Part shown: one piece after another, positions 35,061-47,935 of the stretch
Numbering within the stretch: the stretch's first letter is position 1
Layout of the letters: every line of letters starts with the position of its first letter
Source: Prosapia bicincta
Lineage: Eukaryota; Arthropoda; Insecta; Hemiptera; Cercopidae
Direction of reading: 5' to 3'
Assembly: GCA_036971475.1 (NCBI GenBank)
Contig: JBAIZL010000005.1
Span: 233,772,869 to 233,836,868, forward strand
Length of the DNA: 64,000 nucleotides
Notes under the pieces: generated by a model
What the model was told of the DNA's origin: nothing
What the model saw: only the letters and a program-made list of their open reading frames with translations
Database searches by the model: none
Position numbers and translations under genes: made by a program

Positions 35061-38000
35061 CAGGATGGTTTTAACCTAAGTCCAAGGTGGTTTTACCTAA
35101 GGCCTACCTCAAAGGTAGCTTTACCTAGGGCCTACCTGAAAGGTAGCTTTACCTAAGTTAGTATGCTGTAAATGATACAACATACCTAGACAGGCCTTGA
35201 TGGTTTCTGCATAGATATTTTGGTATGCGTTGGTAGCTATGTCTAAGGCCTAAGGCTTTTGCCGGTGCCTTCACTAACCATAACCCATTTGAACCAGGTG
35301 TCAGTTTGCTGGTTGATTAGCGTAAGTTTTTCAACGTTGATCTGGGCATAGCCGCCATAGCCTATTTGGACTTGGTGTCAATGTTGTTCGTTTGAACTTC
35401 GCGTAAGACAGTAGTTTAGTTATTTGATCTGGCCTACACTGGCCATCACGGTATCAACATAGCCGCCATCTTCGCCCTGGATGACGTCATATTCGATCCG
35501 GATACTGTGTGTTAGCCTTAGTCGAGCCATTCATCGGATATGTGTTAGCCCTAGTCAGGCTAAGCATAGGTTACTATGTGTTATCCATTAGCTAAGCTAC
35601 GCATCGGATACTGTGTGTGTGTTAACCATAGTCAAACTAACCATTAGTTATTCGCTAGCCTAGCTATGCTTTGGATACCATGTGTTAACCATTAGTCAAT
35701 CTATGGTTCGGATACTATGTGTTTACCCTAGTCAGACTGTGCATCGGGTACTATGTGTTAATCATTAGCCTGGCTATGCAACAGGTACTATTTAATAACC
35801 ATTAGTCAGACTGTGCAATGATTATTATGTGTTAGTTTGTAATCAACCTACTCATGTGATAATCATAGTCAAGCTATGCTTTGGATACTGTTTGTTAAAC
35901 CATACTCAAGCTATGCATTGGGTACTACATGATGAACATTAGCCTGGCTATGCACTGGAGATTATGTGTTGGGGCCTACTATGTGTTAACGATCAGCCAG
36001 GCTAGTGTTTCTTTCCAGCTGACTTTTGAAATGACATGTGTGACTATATCTAGACCATACATAATTGATATGCCAATTTTGGGGAGTTTATGCTTATTTA
36101 GCTAGGCTATGCACCGGATATTATGTGTTGGGGCCTACTATGTGTTAATGATTAGCCAGGCTATGTATCAGGTAATTTGTGGGCAGCTTGTAGGATAGTG
36201 TGTGATGACCGTTAGCTAAACTATGCACCGGATATAATGTGTTATACTTTGTAGGCCCATGTCTTCTTAGCATAATATCTATGCAAGCTTGCACACACAT
36301 ATATGTTTAACACATTATGTAGGCCTAACATAGTATGATAGCATGCATGTCGGTTTAGCATAGTATTTATTTGGTTTACACGCATATTTATTTAACACAC
36401 TATATAGGGTAATTACGTATGCGGGCCTAACATAGTATATAAGCCTATGTAGGATAGCATCCATGTTGGTTAGCATAGTATTTATGTCGGTTTACACGCA
36501 TATCTGTTTAGCACAGGCTTAGCATATTATTTATGTAGGTTTACAAGCATATTTGTTTAACACACTATATAAGCTATCATTCATCCTGGCTTAACATAGG
36601 CCTATGTGGGTAACGGGGATATTTGCCTAATAAGGGCTGTATATAGGTTAACCTGCATATTGGTTTAACAGCATATATATATGGCTATTTAGAGTATATT
36701 GCATGCTGGTTTAGCATAGTATATATGCCTATATTGGTTAGCATTGTATGTATATAGGTTGCGTAACTTTTTTTTAAATTATATTGTAATATTTTGTTGA
36801 CCGTCATGGGCGTGATATGTTATGCATTGTTATCTATACCATATTATACGGCTGCCAAGTTCTACCTGATAGACGAGGTGTAAATAGCTCAGATCATATA
36901 GGCTTTGGCCAGTGGTTTACCGACATAGCGGGCACATTTAGGGATTCATGTAAGTCGGCTTAGCATAATATGTATGGTGGCTTACACATGTTTGTTTAAC
37001 GCGCTATGTAGGCCTAACATAGTATATACGCCTATCTATGATAGCATGCATGTTGGCTTACCAGAGTATTTATTTGGTTTACACGCATATTTATTTAACA
37101 CACTATATGGGGCAATCACGTATCCAGGCCTAACATAGTATATAAGCCTATGTAGGATAGCATCCATGTTGGTTAGCATTGTATTTATGTGAGTTTACAC
37201 GCGTATCTGTTTAGCACAGTATGTAGGCTTAGCATATTATTTATGTGGGTTTACAAGCGTTTTTGTTTAACACACTATATAAGATATCATTCATCCAGGC
37301 TTAACATATTATATAGGCATATGTGGGTAACGGGACTATTGGCCTAATACAGGATGTATATGGGTTAACCTGCATATTGGTTTAACACCGTTATGGCTAT
37401 TTAGAGTATATTGCATGCTGGTTTAACAAAGTATATATGCCTGAATGTTGGCTTAGCACTGTATGTATATATAGATTGCGTAACTTTTTTTTAATTATAT
37501 TGTAATATTTGTTGACCGTCATGGGCTTGATAGGTTATGCATTGGTAGATGTACCTTATAGTACTTCCCATATTATACGATTGCCAGGTTCTACCTGATA
37601 TATGAGGTGAAACTATCTCTGTTCATATAGGCTGTGGCCAGTGATTTACCGACATAGTAGGCGCATTTAGGGATTCATGTATGTAGGCCTAGCATAGTAT
37701 GTATGCAAGCTTGCGTATTTGTTTAACACATTATGTGGGCTATCGTATATATTGGTTTAGCTATACCTTATAGTACTCCCCATATTATACGGTTGCCTGC
37801 CCGTGGTTCTACCTGGTATATGAGGTGAAACTATCTCAGTTCATATAGGCCTTGGCCGGCGATTTACCGAGCATAGTGTGTATGTAGGCTTGCATATTTG
37901 TTTAACACATTATGTGGGCTGTCATATATTGGTTTAACACGTTATATGGGCCGTCTCGTCTTACATTGACCGTTTACGTAGGCCTACCGGGCCCCTGCGT

Positions 38001-41000
38001 TGTGATTGGTCGATTCAACTTGTTGACTATTTGACCTCTATGTAGGTCGTTGGTCGTTTGATCTAACCGATCATTTTTTGGTAATTTCATATATTATTTG
38101 ATAACCACCCCCACTTGATGCCTGAATCCGGGGTTACTTTACCTATCGGCTGGCTTCGAGATGGCTTTTACCTGAGTCCTTGCTCCGTGTTTGCTTTACC
38201 TATGGTCTAACTCCATGGTAGCTTTACCTAGGCCCCGACTCCATGGTAGCTTTACCGTTGGTCTGCCTCAATGGTAGCTTTACCTAGGGCCTGGCCGGCT
38301 CTACCTCAGGCCCGACTCCTCGGTTACTTTAACGGAGGTCTGACACCCGGCTGGCTTCGGGTTGGCTAGGCCTAGCTCCTGGGGGCTTTACCTCTAGCAC
38401 GACTCCTGGTGTGACTTTACCAAAGGTCCGACACCTGGATGGCTTTACCTAAGGGTCGGCCTAAGGGATGGCTTTTCCTGAGGCCTTGCTCCACAGATAG
38501 CTTTACCTAAGACTTGGTGGAGGTATTTCTCTTGGTAGTTGTTATAGCAACCGTCCTAGCCCTGCTCTTATGTAGCTTTACTTATAGGCTGACTGCATTG
38601 TTTATTATTTTAGTAGCATAGACAAATTTTGAGTTTGCCAAAGGTGGAGGTATTTCTCTCGGTAGTTGATATAGCAACCGTCCTAGCCCTTCTCTTATGT
38701 AGCTTTACTTATAGGCTGACTGCATTGTTTATTATTTTAGTAGCATAGACAAATTTTGAGTTTGCCAATCATATACCCCTGGGCCCCTCATCATCAAAAT
38801 TTTTTTGGGGTAGACCACTATAGTTAGGGTGAGCCTACTACTTGCATAGACTCGCTCGGGCGCTGATACGTCATCAGATAACCGTTACATCTTTCCAAAG
38901 TTACCCCCACCACCCAAGCTATTCCTGGGTTACACTACCTAAGAGGCCTTACTTCAGATAACCATTAAGTCTTTCCAAAAGTTACCCCCTCCACCGGAGC
39001 TATTCCGCCTATTATGTTTGGCATTCTGAAGACAACCCACAGGTGAAACCACCCCCGCAGCGTTCCTTATTGGACTCTAGACATATCCCGTACGGTCATT
39101 TGATCCGTCCGATCGAATTTCGGCATTTTCGTATTTTATTTAAAAACTACCCCCAGGTGAACCGCCCCCGCAGCAGCCAGTACTGGACTCTACACGTATC
39201 CCGTACTGTCTGTTGGTCCAACCGATCGATTTTTGGCAATTTCATATTTTTTGTAAAAACTACCCCTAGGTGATTCCACCCCCGCAGCGTTCCTTATTGG
39301 ACTCTAGACATATCCCGTACTGTCTGTTGATCCAACCGATTGATTTTCGGCAATTTCATATTTTTTGTAAAAACTACCCCTAGGTGAAACTACCCCTACC
39401 GACGCAATAATACACTCTAGACATACCCTATCGGTCAAGGCACGTTTTTCCAAAATTTTTTCGAAAACTACCCCCCACCCCCAATCCACCCCCGGAGCTA
39501 CCCCCGGTGATGGTCCTGAACGTAGCCGAGGTCACCCCCAACACTTAGGTTAGGTTAGGTTAGATCCATTTTGGCTAGCTTAGGTCAGTGTGTTGGAAAT
39601 AAATTTTTTCGAACAACTACCCCCTACCCCTCTAAACGTGTTCAAAACCACCCCCAAAGCTACGGTCAGGGTCAGGACGTCCGCCCGCATCATCCGAAAC
39701 TACCCCTGTAGTCCTGGGTTACGTAGCGGCCGATTTTGTTTTTTTTTTTTTTCGAAAAAACTACCCCCTACCCCCCTGAACGTGGTCAAAACCACCCCTT
39801 GGTCTGGGGTCAGGGTCGGGATGACCTTGAGCATCATCCAAAACTACCCCTATAGTCCTAGGTTACGTAGCGGCCGAGTTAGGGGTGGGTCCGCGCCAGT
39901 CTAGGGCGAGATCTACTTACACTGGCCATCACGGTATCAACATAGCCACCATCTCCGCCCTGGATGACGTCATATTCGATCCTAAGTTGTGCATCGTATA
40001 CTGTGTGTTGGCCTTAGTCGAGCCATTCATCGGGTACTATGTGTTAGCCCTAGTCAGGCTAGGCATAGGTTACTATGTGTTATCCATTAGCTAAGCTATG
40101 CATCGGACACTGTGTGTGTTAACCATAGTCAAACTAACCATTAGTTATTCACTAGCCTAGTTATGCTTTGGATACCATGTGTTAACCGTTAGTCATTCTA
40201 TACCTCGGATACTATGTGCTAGCCCTTGTCGGGCTATACATCGTTTGTCGGGCTATGTATTTGATTCCAGGATTGGTGTCTGTTGTCAGGCTAGGTATCT
40301 ATTGTCTAGTTATGTATCTTTTGTCTAGCTATGTAGGCTATGGTCAGGCTAGGCATCTGTTATCAGGCAATGTAGGCTATGATCATGCTAGGTATCTGTT
40401 GTCGGGGTGCTGGTTACTCTTGCATCACCATAGATTTGTCTCTATGGATAACCGGCTTAGCATAGTTTGTGGGTTTACATAGATAACACAGAATGTAGGC
40501 TAACTATATACATTACCCAAGCCTTGCATTGGATACTTTATGTTAATCATTAGCCTAGCTATGCATTGGCTGTGTTAACCATTAGTCAGGCTACACATCA
40601 GATAATATGTGATATTCCATAGCCAGGCTCAGCATCGGCTACTATGTGCTAACCATTAGCGAGGCTATGCACCGGGTATTATGTGTTGGGGCATTCTCAA
40701 GCTACTTATCGGATACTATATGTTAACCCATCGTCGGGCTATGCATCGGATACTATGTGTTAATGATTAGTCTAGCTATGTATCAGGTATTATGTGGGCA
40801 AGTTGTAGTCAGGCTACTGTGTGATAACCATTAGCTAAACTATGCATTGGATATAATTTGTAGGCCCTTGTCGGCTTACACACATGTTTGTTTAACGCAG
40901 TATGTAGGCCTAACATAGTATATACGCCTATCTATGATAGCATGGATATTGGCTTGGCGTATTTATGTGGGTTTACACGCATATTTGTTTAACAGCGTAT

Positions 41001-44000
41001 ATATGGCTATTTAGAGTATATTGCATGCTGGTTTAACATAGTATATACCAGGCTAGTGTTTCTTTCCAGCTGACTTTTGAAATGACATGTGTGACTATAT
41101 CTAGACCATACATAATTGATAAGCCAATTTTGGGGGGTTTATGCTTATTTAGCGAGGCTATGCACCGGATATTATGTGTTGGGTATACTATGTGTTAATG
41201 ATTAGCCAAGCTATGTATCAGGTATTATGTGGTAATTTGTGGGCCGCTTGTAGGATAGTGTGTGATAGCCCTTTAGCTAAACTATGCATTGGATATAATT
41301 TGTAGGCCCTTGTCGGCTTACATACATGTTTGTTTAACGCAGTATGTAGGCCTAACATAGTATATACGCCTATCTATGATAGCACGGATATTGGCTTGGC
41401 GTATTTATGTGGGTTTACACGCATATTTGTTTAACAGCGTATATATGGCTATTTAGAGTATATTGCATGCTGGTTTAACATAGTATATAAGCTTATGTAG
41501 GATAGCATCCATGCTGGTTAGCATAGTATTTATGTAGGTTTACACGCATATCTGTTTAGCACAGTATGTAGGCTTAGCATATTATTTATGTAGGTTTACA
41601 AGCATATTTGTTTAACACACTATATAAGCTATCATTCATCCTGGCTTAACATAGGCCTATGCGGGTAACGGGGATATTTGCCTAATACAGGATGTATATA
41701 GGTTAACCTGCATATTGGTTTAACAGCGTATATATGGCTATTTAGAGTATATTGCATGCTGGTTTAACATAGTATATATGCCTATATTGGTTAGCACTGT
41801 ATGTATATAGGTTGCGTAACTTTTTTAAATTATATTGTAATATTTGTTGACCGTCATGGGCGTGATAGGTTATGCATTGTTAGCTATACCATATAGTACT
41901 TCCCGTATTATACGGTTGTCAGGTTCTACCTGATAGACGAGGTGAAACTAGCTCAGATCATATAGGCCTTGGCCAGTGGTTTACCGACATAGTAGGCACA
42001 TTTAGGGATTCATGTAAGTCGGCTTGGCATAGTATGCAGGTTTACACGCATGTTTGTTTAACACATTATGTGTACTATCATGTATGTAGGCCTAACGTGG
42101 TATATACGCCCATGTATGATAGCTTGCATGTTGACTTAGCATCGTTTTAGGATCGTTTTATAACATATATTTATTCACGTTTTGTGATAGGCCTCATTAT
42201 TAGTGTTTCTCCATATATACCTTTATATCTAGATACATTTACAGCTATAGGAGATGTCCATTGAGGCTATTTGATTATTTACACTGATTTCTGATTATAT
42301 ATATGTAGGCCTTGGTATGCCGACAGTACACAGTAATTTGATACAGTAATCAAAACATAAACATGCGCCTAGATTCACAACGACACAGCCGTGCAGGTTT
42401 TTATGCCTGCTATAGCGGTCGCCGGCAGTCGTTGCGGTTTTTAGATAATGCGTTATCTCTGCATGTCTGTACATGTCTAACACACGGTCAAGCGTATTCC
42501 CTGAAACAACAGGGCTTTATTGCTTTGTTTATTATTTTGTAGCATAGACAAATTTTGACAATCATAACCGTTGCCTCCTCTAGTTATGGAGGGCCTAATA
42601 CCTGAGTCGCTCGAACGCCGATACGTAGTCAAATATATTAAACCTTTACGTGGGCTTGATAGGTTATGCATTGGTAGATGTACCATATAGTACCTCCCAT
42701 ATTATACGGTTGCCTGCCTGAGGATCAACCTGATAGAAGAGGTGAAAATAGCTCAGGTCATAAGGGTTTGGCCTGTGGTTTACAAACATAGTAGGCGCAT
42801 TTAGGGATTCATGTATGTAGGCCTAGCATAGTATGTATGCAAGCTTGCGTATTTCTTTAACACATTATGTGGGCTATCGTATATATTGGTTTAGCTATAC
42901 CTTATAGTACTCCCCAAAAGTATACAGTTGCCTGCCCGTGGTTCTACCTGATATATGAGGTGAAACTATCTCAGTTCATATAGGCTTTGGCCGGTGATTT
43001 ACCGACATAGTATGTCGGCCTAGCATAGTATGTATGTAGGCTTGCATATTTGTTTATCACATTATGTGGGCTGTCATATATATTGGTTTAACACGTTATA
43101 TAGGCCTTCTCGTCTTACATTGACCGTTTACGTAGGCCTACCGGGCCCCTGCGTTGTGATTGGTTGATTCAACTTGTTGACTATTTGAACTCTATGTAGG
43201 TCGTTGGTCGTTTGATCTAACCGATCATTTTTGGGTAATTTCATATATTATTTGATAACCACCCCCCACTTGATGCCTGAATCCAGGGTTACTTTACCTA
43301 TCGGCAGGCTTTTACCTGTGTCCTTGCTCCGTGTTTGCTTTACCTATGGTCTAACTCCATGGTAGCTTTACTTAGGCCCCGACTCCGTGGTAGCTTTACC
43401 GATGGTCTGGTTCCTGGTTTACTTTACCTAGGGCAAGGCTTCGGTATAGCTTTTACACGAGGCTTTGCTCCGTGTTAGCTTTACCTAAGGTCTAACTCTG
43501 TGGTAGCTTTACCTAAGCTCCGACTCTGTGGTAGCTTTACCGATGGTCTGGTTCCTGGGTTACTTTACCTAGGGCAAGGCTTCGGGATAGCTTTTACACG
43601 AGGCTTTGCTCCGTGTTAGCTTTACCTAAGGTCTAACTCTGTGGTAGCTTTACCGGAGGTCTAGTTCCTGGGTTACTTTACCTAGGGCGTGGCTTCGGGA
43701 TAGCTTTTACACGGGGCTTTGCTCCGTGTTAGCTTTACCTAAGGTCTAACTCCGTGGTAGCTTTACCTAGGACTTGGTGGGGGTATTTGTCATGGTCGAT
43801 AGGTTGTAATTGATATAGCAACCAGCCTGGCCGGACTCTTGGGTAGCTTTACTTAAAGTCTACCTCCAAAGAGGCTTTACCTAAGACCATGCTCCAAGGT
43901 AGCTTTACCTTAAGCCTTTTCCTCGGGTGGCTTTACTTAGGGGCCTGCCTTGGGTTGGCTAAATCCCCGCTGCAGGGATGCTATGCCTGAGGTTTGGGTG

Positions 44001-45063
44001 GGTCTACCTCCAAGATAGTTTGTTAACTCTGCAGGTTTGCCCCTTGCCCTGCATCAGCCAATTTATTTAGGGTAGAACACTATAGTTGGGGTATGCCTAC
44101 TACTTGCCTAGACTCGCTCAAGCGCTGATACGTCATCAGATAACCATTAAATCTTTCCAAAGTTACCCCCTCCACCCAAGCTATTCCTGGGTTACACTAC
44201 CTAAGAGGCCTTACTTCAGATAACCATTAAGTCTCTCCAAAAGTTACCCCCTCCACCGGAGCTATTCCGCCTATTATTTTTGGCATTCTGAAGACAACCC
44301 ACAGGTGAAACCACCCCCGCAGCGTTCCTTATTGGACTCTACACATATCCCGTACGGTCTTTCGATCAACCCGATCGATTTTCGGGATTTTCGTATTTTA
44401 TTTAAAAACTACCCCTAGGTGAACCGCCCCCGCAGCACCCCGTACTGGACTCTACACGTATCCCGTACTGTCTGTTGATCCAGCCGATCGATTTTGGCAA
44501 TTTCGTATTTTTTGTAAAAACTACCCCTAGGTGAAACTACCCCTACCGACGCGATAATGCACTCTAGACTCACCCTATCGGTCAAGACACGTTTTTCCAA
44601 AATTTTTTCGAAAACTACCCCCCACCCCCAATCCACCCCCGGAGCTACCCCCGGTGATGGTCCTGAACGTAGCCGAGGTCACCCCCAACACTTAGGTTGG
44701 GTTAGGTTAGATCCATTTTGGCTGGCTTAGGTCAGTGGGTTGGAAATAAAATTTTTTTCGAAAAACTACCCCCCACCCCTCTAGACGTGTTCAAAACCAC
44801 CCCCAAAGCTACGGTCAGGGTCGCGACGTCCGCCCGCATCATCCGAAACTACCCCTATAGTCCTAGGTTACGTAGCGGCCGATTTTTTTTTTTTTTTTTC
44901 GAAAAACTACCCCCCACCCCCCTGAACGTGGTCGAAACCACCCCTTGGTCTGGGGTCAAGGTCGGGATGACCTTGAGCATCATCCAAAACTACCCCTATA
45001 GTCCTAGGTTACGTAGCGGCCGAGTTAGGGGTGGGTGCGCGCCAGTCTGGGGCGAGTTCTACT
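35061..45063 (-). repeat. Right inverted arm of element A
   Basis: Mirror image of the left arm, about 10.0 kb. It holds an inner module (35435-39917) and an outer module (39918-45063), plus 374 bp of inner sequence. Mirror positions are almost base-identical, whereas the two modules within the arm are visibly diverged from each other. Copying between arms is therefore more recent than the module duplication. Confidence 0.9.
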
Positions 45064-45069
45064 TGCGGT
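45064..45069. other. 6-bp target-site duplication of element A (right)
   Basis: TGCGGT, directly after the GTTCTACT terminus. It continues into ACATAACCTGAAGG, the expected next bases of the satellite unit. Confidence 0.9.
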
Positions 45070-45917
45070 ACATAACCTGAAGGATAAGGACTCACAACGA
45101 ATGTGGAGAATGCCAGGTAGACTTGAATCTGCCACAATCAAAGAATAGCTTGTCTGCCTTTATAGCGCGTACAATGACGGCATATGCGGTACATAACCTG
45201 AAGGATAAGGACTCACAACGAATGTGGAGAATGCCAGGTAGAGGACTTGAATCTGCCACAATCAAAGAATAGCTTGTCTGCCTTTATAGCGCGTACAATG
45301 ACGGCATATGCGGTACATAACCTAAAGGATAAGGACTCACAACGAGTGTGGAGAATGCCAGGTAGACTTGAATCTGCCACAATCAAAGAATAGCTTGTCT
45401 GCCTTTATAGCGCGTACAATGACGGCATATGCGGTACATAACCTGAAGGATAAGGACTCACAACGAATGTGGAGAATGCCAGGTAGACTTGAATCTGCCA
45501 CAATCAAAGAATAGCTTGTCTGCCTTTATAGCGCGCACAATGACGGCATATGCGGTACATAACCTGAAGGATAAGGACTCACAACGAATGTGGAGAATGC
45601 CAGGTAGAGGACTTGAATCTGCCACAATCAAAGAATAGCTTGTCTGCCTTTATAGCGCGTACAATGACGGCATATGCGGTACATAACCTAAAGGATAAGG
45701 ACTCACAACGAGTGTGGAGAATGCCAGGTAGACTTGAATCTGCCACAATCAAAGAATAGCTTGTCTGCCTTTATAGCGCGTACAATGACGGCATATGCGG
45801 TACATAACCTGAAGGATAAGGACTCACAACGAATGTGGAGAATGCCAGGTAGACTTGAATCTGCCACAATCAAAGAATAGCTTGTCTGCCTTTATAGCGC
45901 GCACAATGACGGCATAT

Positions 45918-45923
45918 GCGGTA
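45918..45923. other. 6-bp target-site duplication of element B (left)
   Basis: GCGGTA precedes the AGTAGAAC terminus and is repeated at 58425-58430. It is offset by one base from the duplication of element A. Confidence 0.9.
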
Positions 45924-47230
45924 AGTAGAACAGGGCATAGAATAGCGCGCCCACCCCTAAACTCGGCCGCTACGTAACCTAGGACTATAGGGGTAGTTTT
46001 GGATGATGCTCAAGGTCATCCCGGCCCTGACCCCAGACCAAGGGGTGGTTTCGACCACGTTCAGGGGGGTAGGGGGTAGTTTTTCGAAAAAAAAAAAAAA
46101 AAAATCGGCCGCTACGTAACCTAGGACAATAGGGGTAGTTTCGGATGATGCGGGCAGACGTCGTGACCCCGACCCTAGCTTTGAGGGTGGTTTTGACCAC
46201 GTCCAGAGGGGTAGGGGGTAGTTTTTCGAAAAAATTTAACTCCAAGCCACTAACCTAAGCTAGCCAAATTGTATCCAACCTAACCCAACCTAAGTGTAGG
46301 GGGTGACCTTAGCTACGTTCAGGACCTTCCCCGGCGGATGCTCCGGGGGTAGATTGGGGGTGGGGCGATTTTCGATAAAATTTTGGAACATGTGCTTTGT
46401 CCGATAGGGTGTGTAACCTAGGACTATAGGGGTAGTTCCGGATGTTGCAGAGGCCTGACGCCGACCCTCACCCAACCCCTAAGGGTGGTTTTGACCATGC
46501 CTAGAGGGGCGGTAAATGGAAAAAAATAAATTCCAACCAGCTAACCCAAGCTAGGCAAAACGGATCTAACCTAAGTGTTGGGGGACATCTCAGCTACGTT
46601 TAGGACCTTCCCCGGGGGTTGTCGTGGACGAGGGCAGCCCTGAAAGACCTTGACCATAGACAATGGGGTGACTACGTCTAGATGTGGTTATTGGAAAACC
46701 TCGCTAGCCCAACTGTATCTAACCCAACATACTCCTAATAACAAGGGCGATCTTAGCTACGTTTAGGACCACCCCATGGTGTTGATCATAGACTATGGGG
46801 TTTATAATCGACTAACCTAGGCCGGCCAAAATGTATCTAGTAGATTGGGCGATCTCAGCAACAAACAGGAGTATCTCTGGGGGATGTTATGGACGAGAGG
46901 CGGCTCTGAATGACCATTATCATGGACTATGAGGTGACTACCTCTAGAGGTAGGAAAAACCTAATCAGGTAAGCCTATGACGTAACAACCCGGGACATCC
47001 TCAGGATCTGCCCCTGAGGTAGCTACTGGCGCGGGGGATATCCTGAGATATAATTGTTTAATATATGAAATATCAATGCTCGAATGATCCCAGGGCCCAC
47101 CCAGGAAACCCAGGTAATGAGGGCCACAGGTTGATTGCTAAACAAAACAGTGGGCTATGATCCATGACTAGCTAGCGACCCTCGCTACAGATTATCAAAA
47201 AACAACATATAGAGTATGGCCCACCTTTAA
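45924..47230 (+). repeat. Left terminal inverted repeat of element B
   Basis: Reverse complement of about 57110-58424, with small differences. The outer 400 bp are shared with the element A ends (CGGCCGCTACGTAACC, GGGGTAGTTT motifs, poly-A tract, AACCTAACCCAACCTAAG). Inward of about 46480 the sequence is specific to B. It has no gene. Confidence 0.85.
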
Positions 47231-47424
47231 GAGGCGAAACAGTGTAACAAGGCCTGAGTGAACAGGCCTAACCTACATGTGCAACCATGCAGAGATAACG
47301 CATAGAACCGCAAAGACACCTGGTGACCGCTATAACCCGCACATCCGTGTTGTGAGACAAGGCTATTGTAATTGTGTCAACAAACGTATCGATTTATTAC
47401 GCATGCTAGTAAAAGTAAACAAAT
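47231..47424. other. Subterminal noncoding stretch
   Basis: It contains the shared GAGATAACGCAT...ACCGCTATAACC block at about 47295-47365, related to 24757-24840 in element A and to 56955-57030 on the right side of B. Confidence 0.55.
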
Positions 47425-47465
47425 AGCTGTGGAAGAGTCCATTCGAGAGGGGTGGACGAGTCCAT
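47425..47465 (+). promoter_or_regulatory. Inverted copy of the downstream promoter repeat
   Basis: AGCTGTGGAAGAGTCCATT through GGACGAGTCCA matches, in reverse complement, the sequence just before the TATA boxes at 54536 and 54650. Here it lies about 75 bp upstream of the polymerase TATA box. A shared GAGTCCATTYGAG element may coordinate the two transcription units. Confidence 0.5.
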
Positions 47466-47537
47466 TCGAGATGGACCGATCTCTATTAATCTCGGCGGGA
47501 GATTCCATTTGGTATGGAGGGGCAGGCGTCTATGAAG

Positions 47538-47544
47538 TATAAAT
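47538..47544 (+). promoter_or_regulatory. TATA box of the polymerase gene
   Basis: TATAAAT, about 400 bases upstream of the ATG. A possible 5' untranslated intron could run from GTAAGC at 47598 to an AG at 47875 (CTATTTCACATAG) or 47918, which would explain the long leader. RNA evidence is lacking. Confidence 0.5.
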
Positions 47545-47935
47545 CTCATCGCGAAAAACAATATTTGCTATACAGCTTTGGAAGAAGAAACATTCTGGTA
47601 AGCTATCTTGATTTTACTTGTTCTAGTGGGAAATCTGTAGCCTATATTAAAGCAATCGCTATTCATTGCGACCTGTGAGTCGAATAACTCGTATAATCTA
47701 ATATCATTGTTGATCTGAATATTTATGAAAACAAATTAATCACAATATTTTAATAAATATCTAACAATTGTTAGTATTAGCAAACAACTAGATTTAATTT
47801 TAAATTGTTCAACATATACCATTGTCAATCTTAGTAATCTTATTCTAGTTATTTTCTCAAAACTATTTCACATAGAATCAATTTGAATATACCAGTGTTA
47901 ATTTAAGATCTATTATAGTGACTTGTATCTGTAAA

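Larger units (their letters stand above)
27287..39917. mobile_element. Inner 12.6-kb element nested in A
   Basis: At 27287 the sequence AGTAGATCTCGCCCTAGACT is a diverged copy of the element terminus, and its exact inverse ends at 39917. The inner unit (12,631 bp) is almost the size of element B and has its own TIR of about 4.9 kb plus the gene-bearing centre. Its flanks (CCAGTGTA on the left, TACACTGG on the right) are reverse complements of each other, not a direct duplication, so simple insertion does not explain it. More likely an extra terminal module was added to each end. Confidence 0.75.
22010..45063. mobile_element. Element A: 23-kb Polinton-like element without polymerase
   Basis: The element begins AGTAGAACTCGCCCC and ends with its exact inverse. 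It is flanked by a 6-bp direct duplication and sits inside a satellite unit. Layout: a left arm of about 10.16 kb, a unique centre of 2.9 kb with a divergent RING and IAP gene pair, and a right arm of about 10.0 kb. The 6-bp duplication and AG/CT ends match what is described for Polintons/Mavericks. No polymerase, integrase, ATPase, protease or capsid frame is present, so it is classed as non-autonomous. Arm-to-arm identity is very high, with many short open frames identical between mirror positions, which implies recent homogenisation or recent origin. Confidence 0.85.
45064..45923 (+). repeat. 121/124-bp satellite, block 2 (7 copies)
   Basis: Same satellite as block 1, lying exactly between elements A and B. 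It shows a three-unit higher-order repeat of about 366 bp: the variants CCTAAAGG/CGAGTGTGG and GCGCGCACAATG each appear twice at that spacing. Block 1 lacks these variants, so this part of the array expanded separately. Confidence 0.93.

Noticed and set aside
22010..45063. The palindrome as an assembly artefact
   Set aside because: The arms differ by one 140-bp array unit and small indels. They surround a unique centre and end in a matched 6-bp duplication, which an artificial mirror join would not produce. Long-read confirmation would still be welcome.
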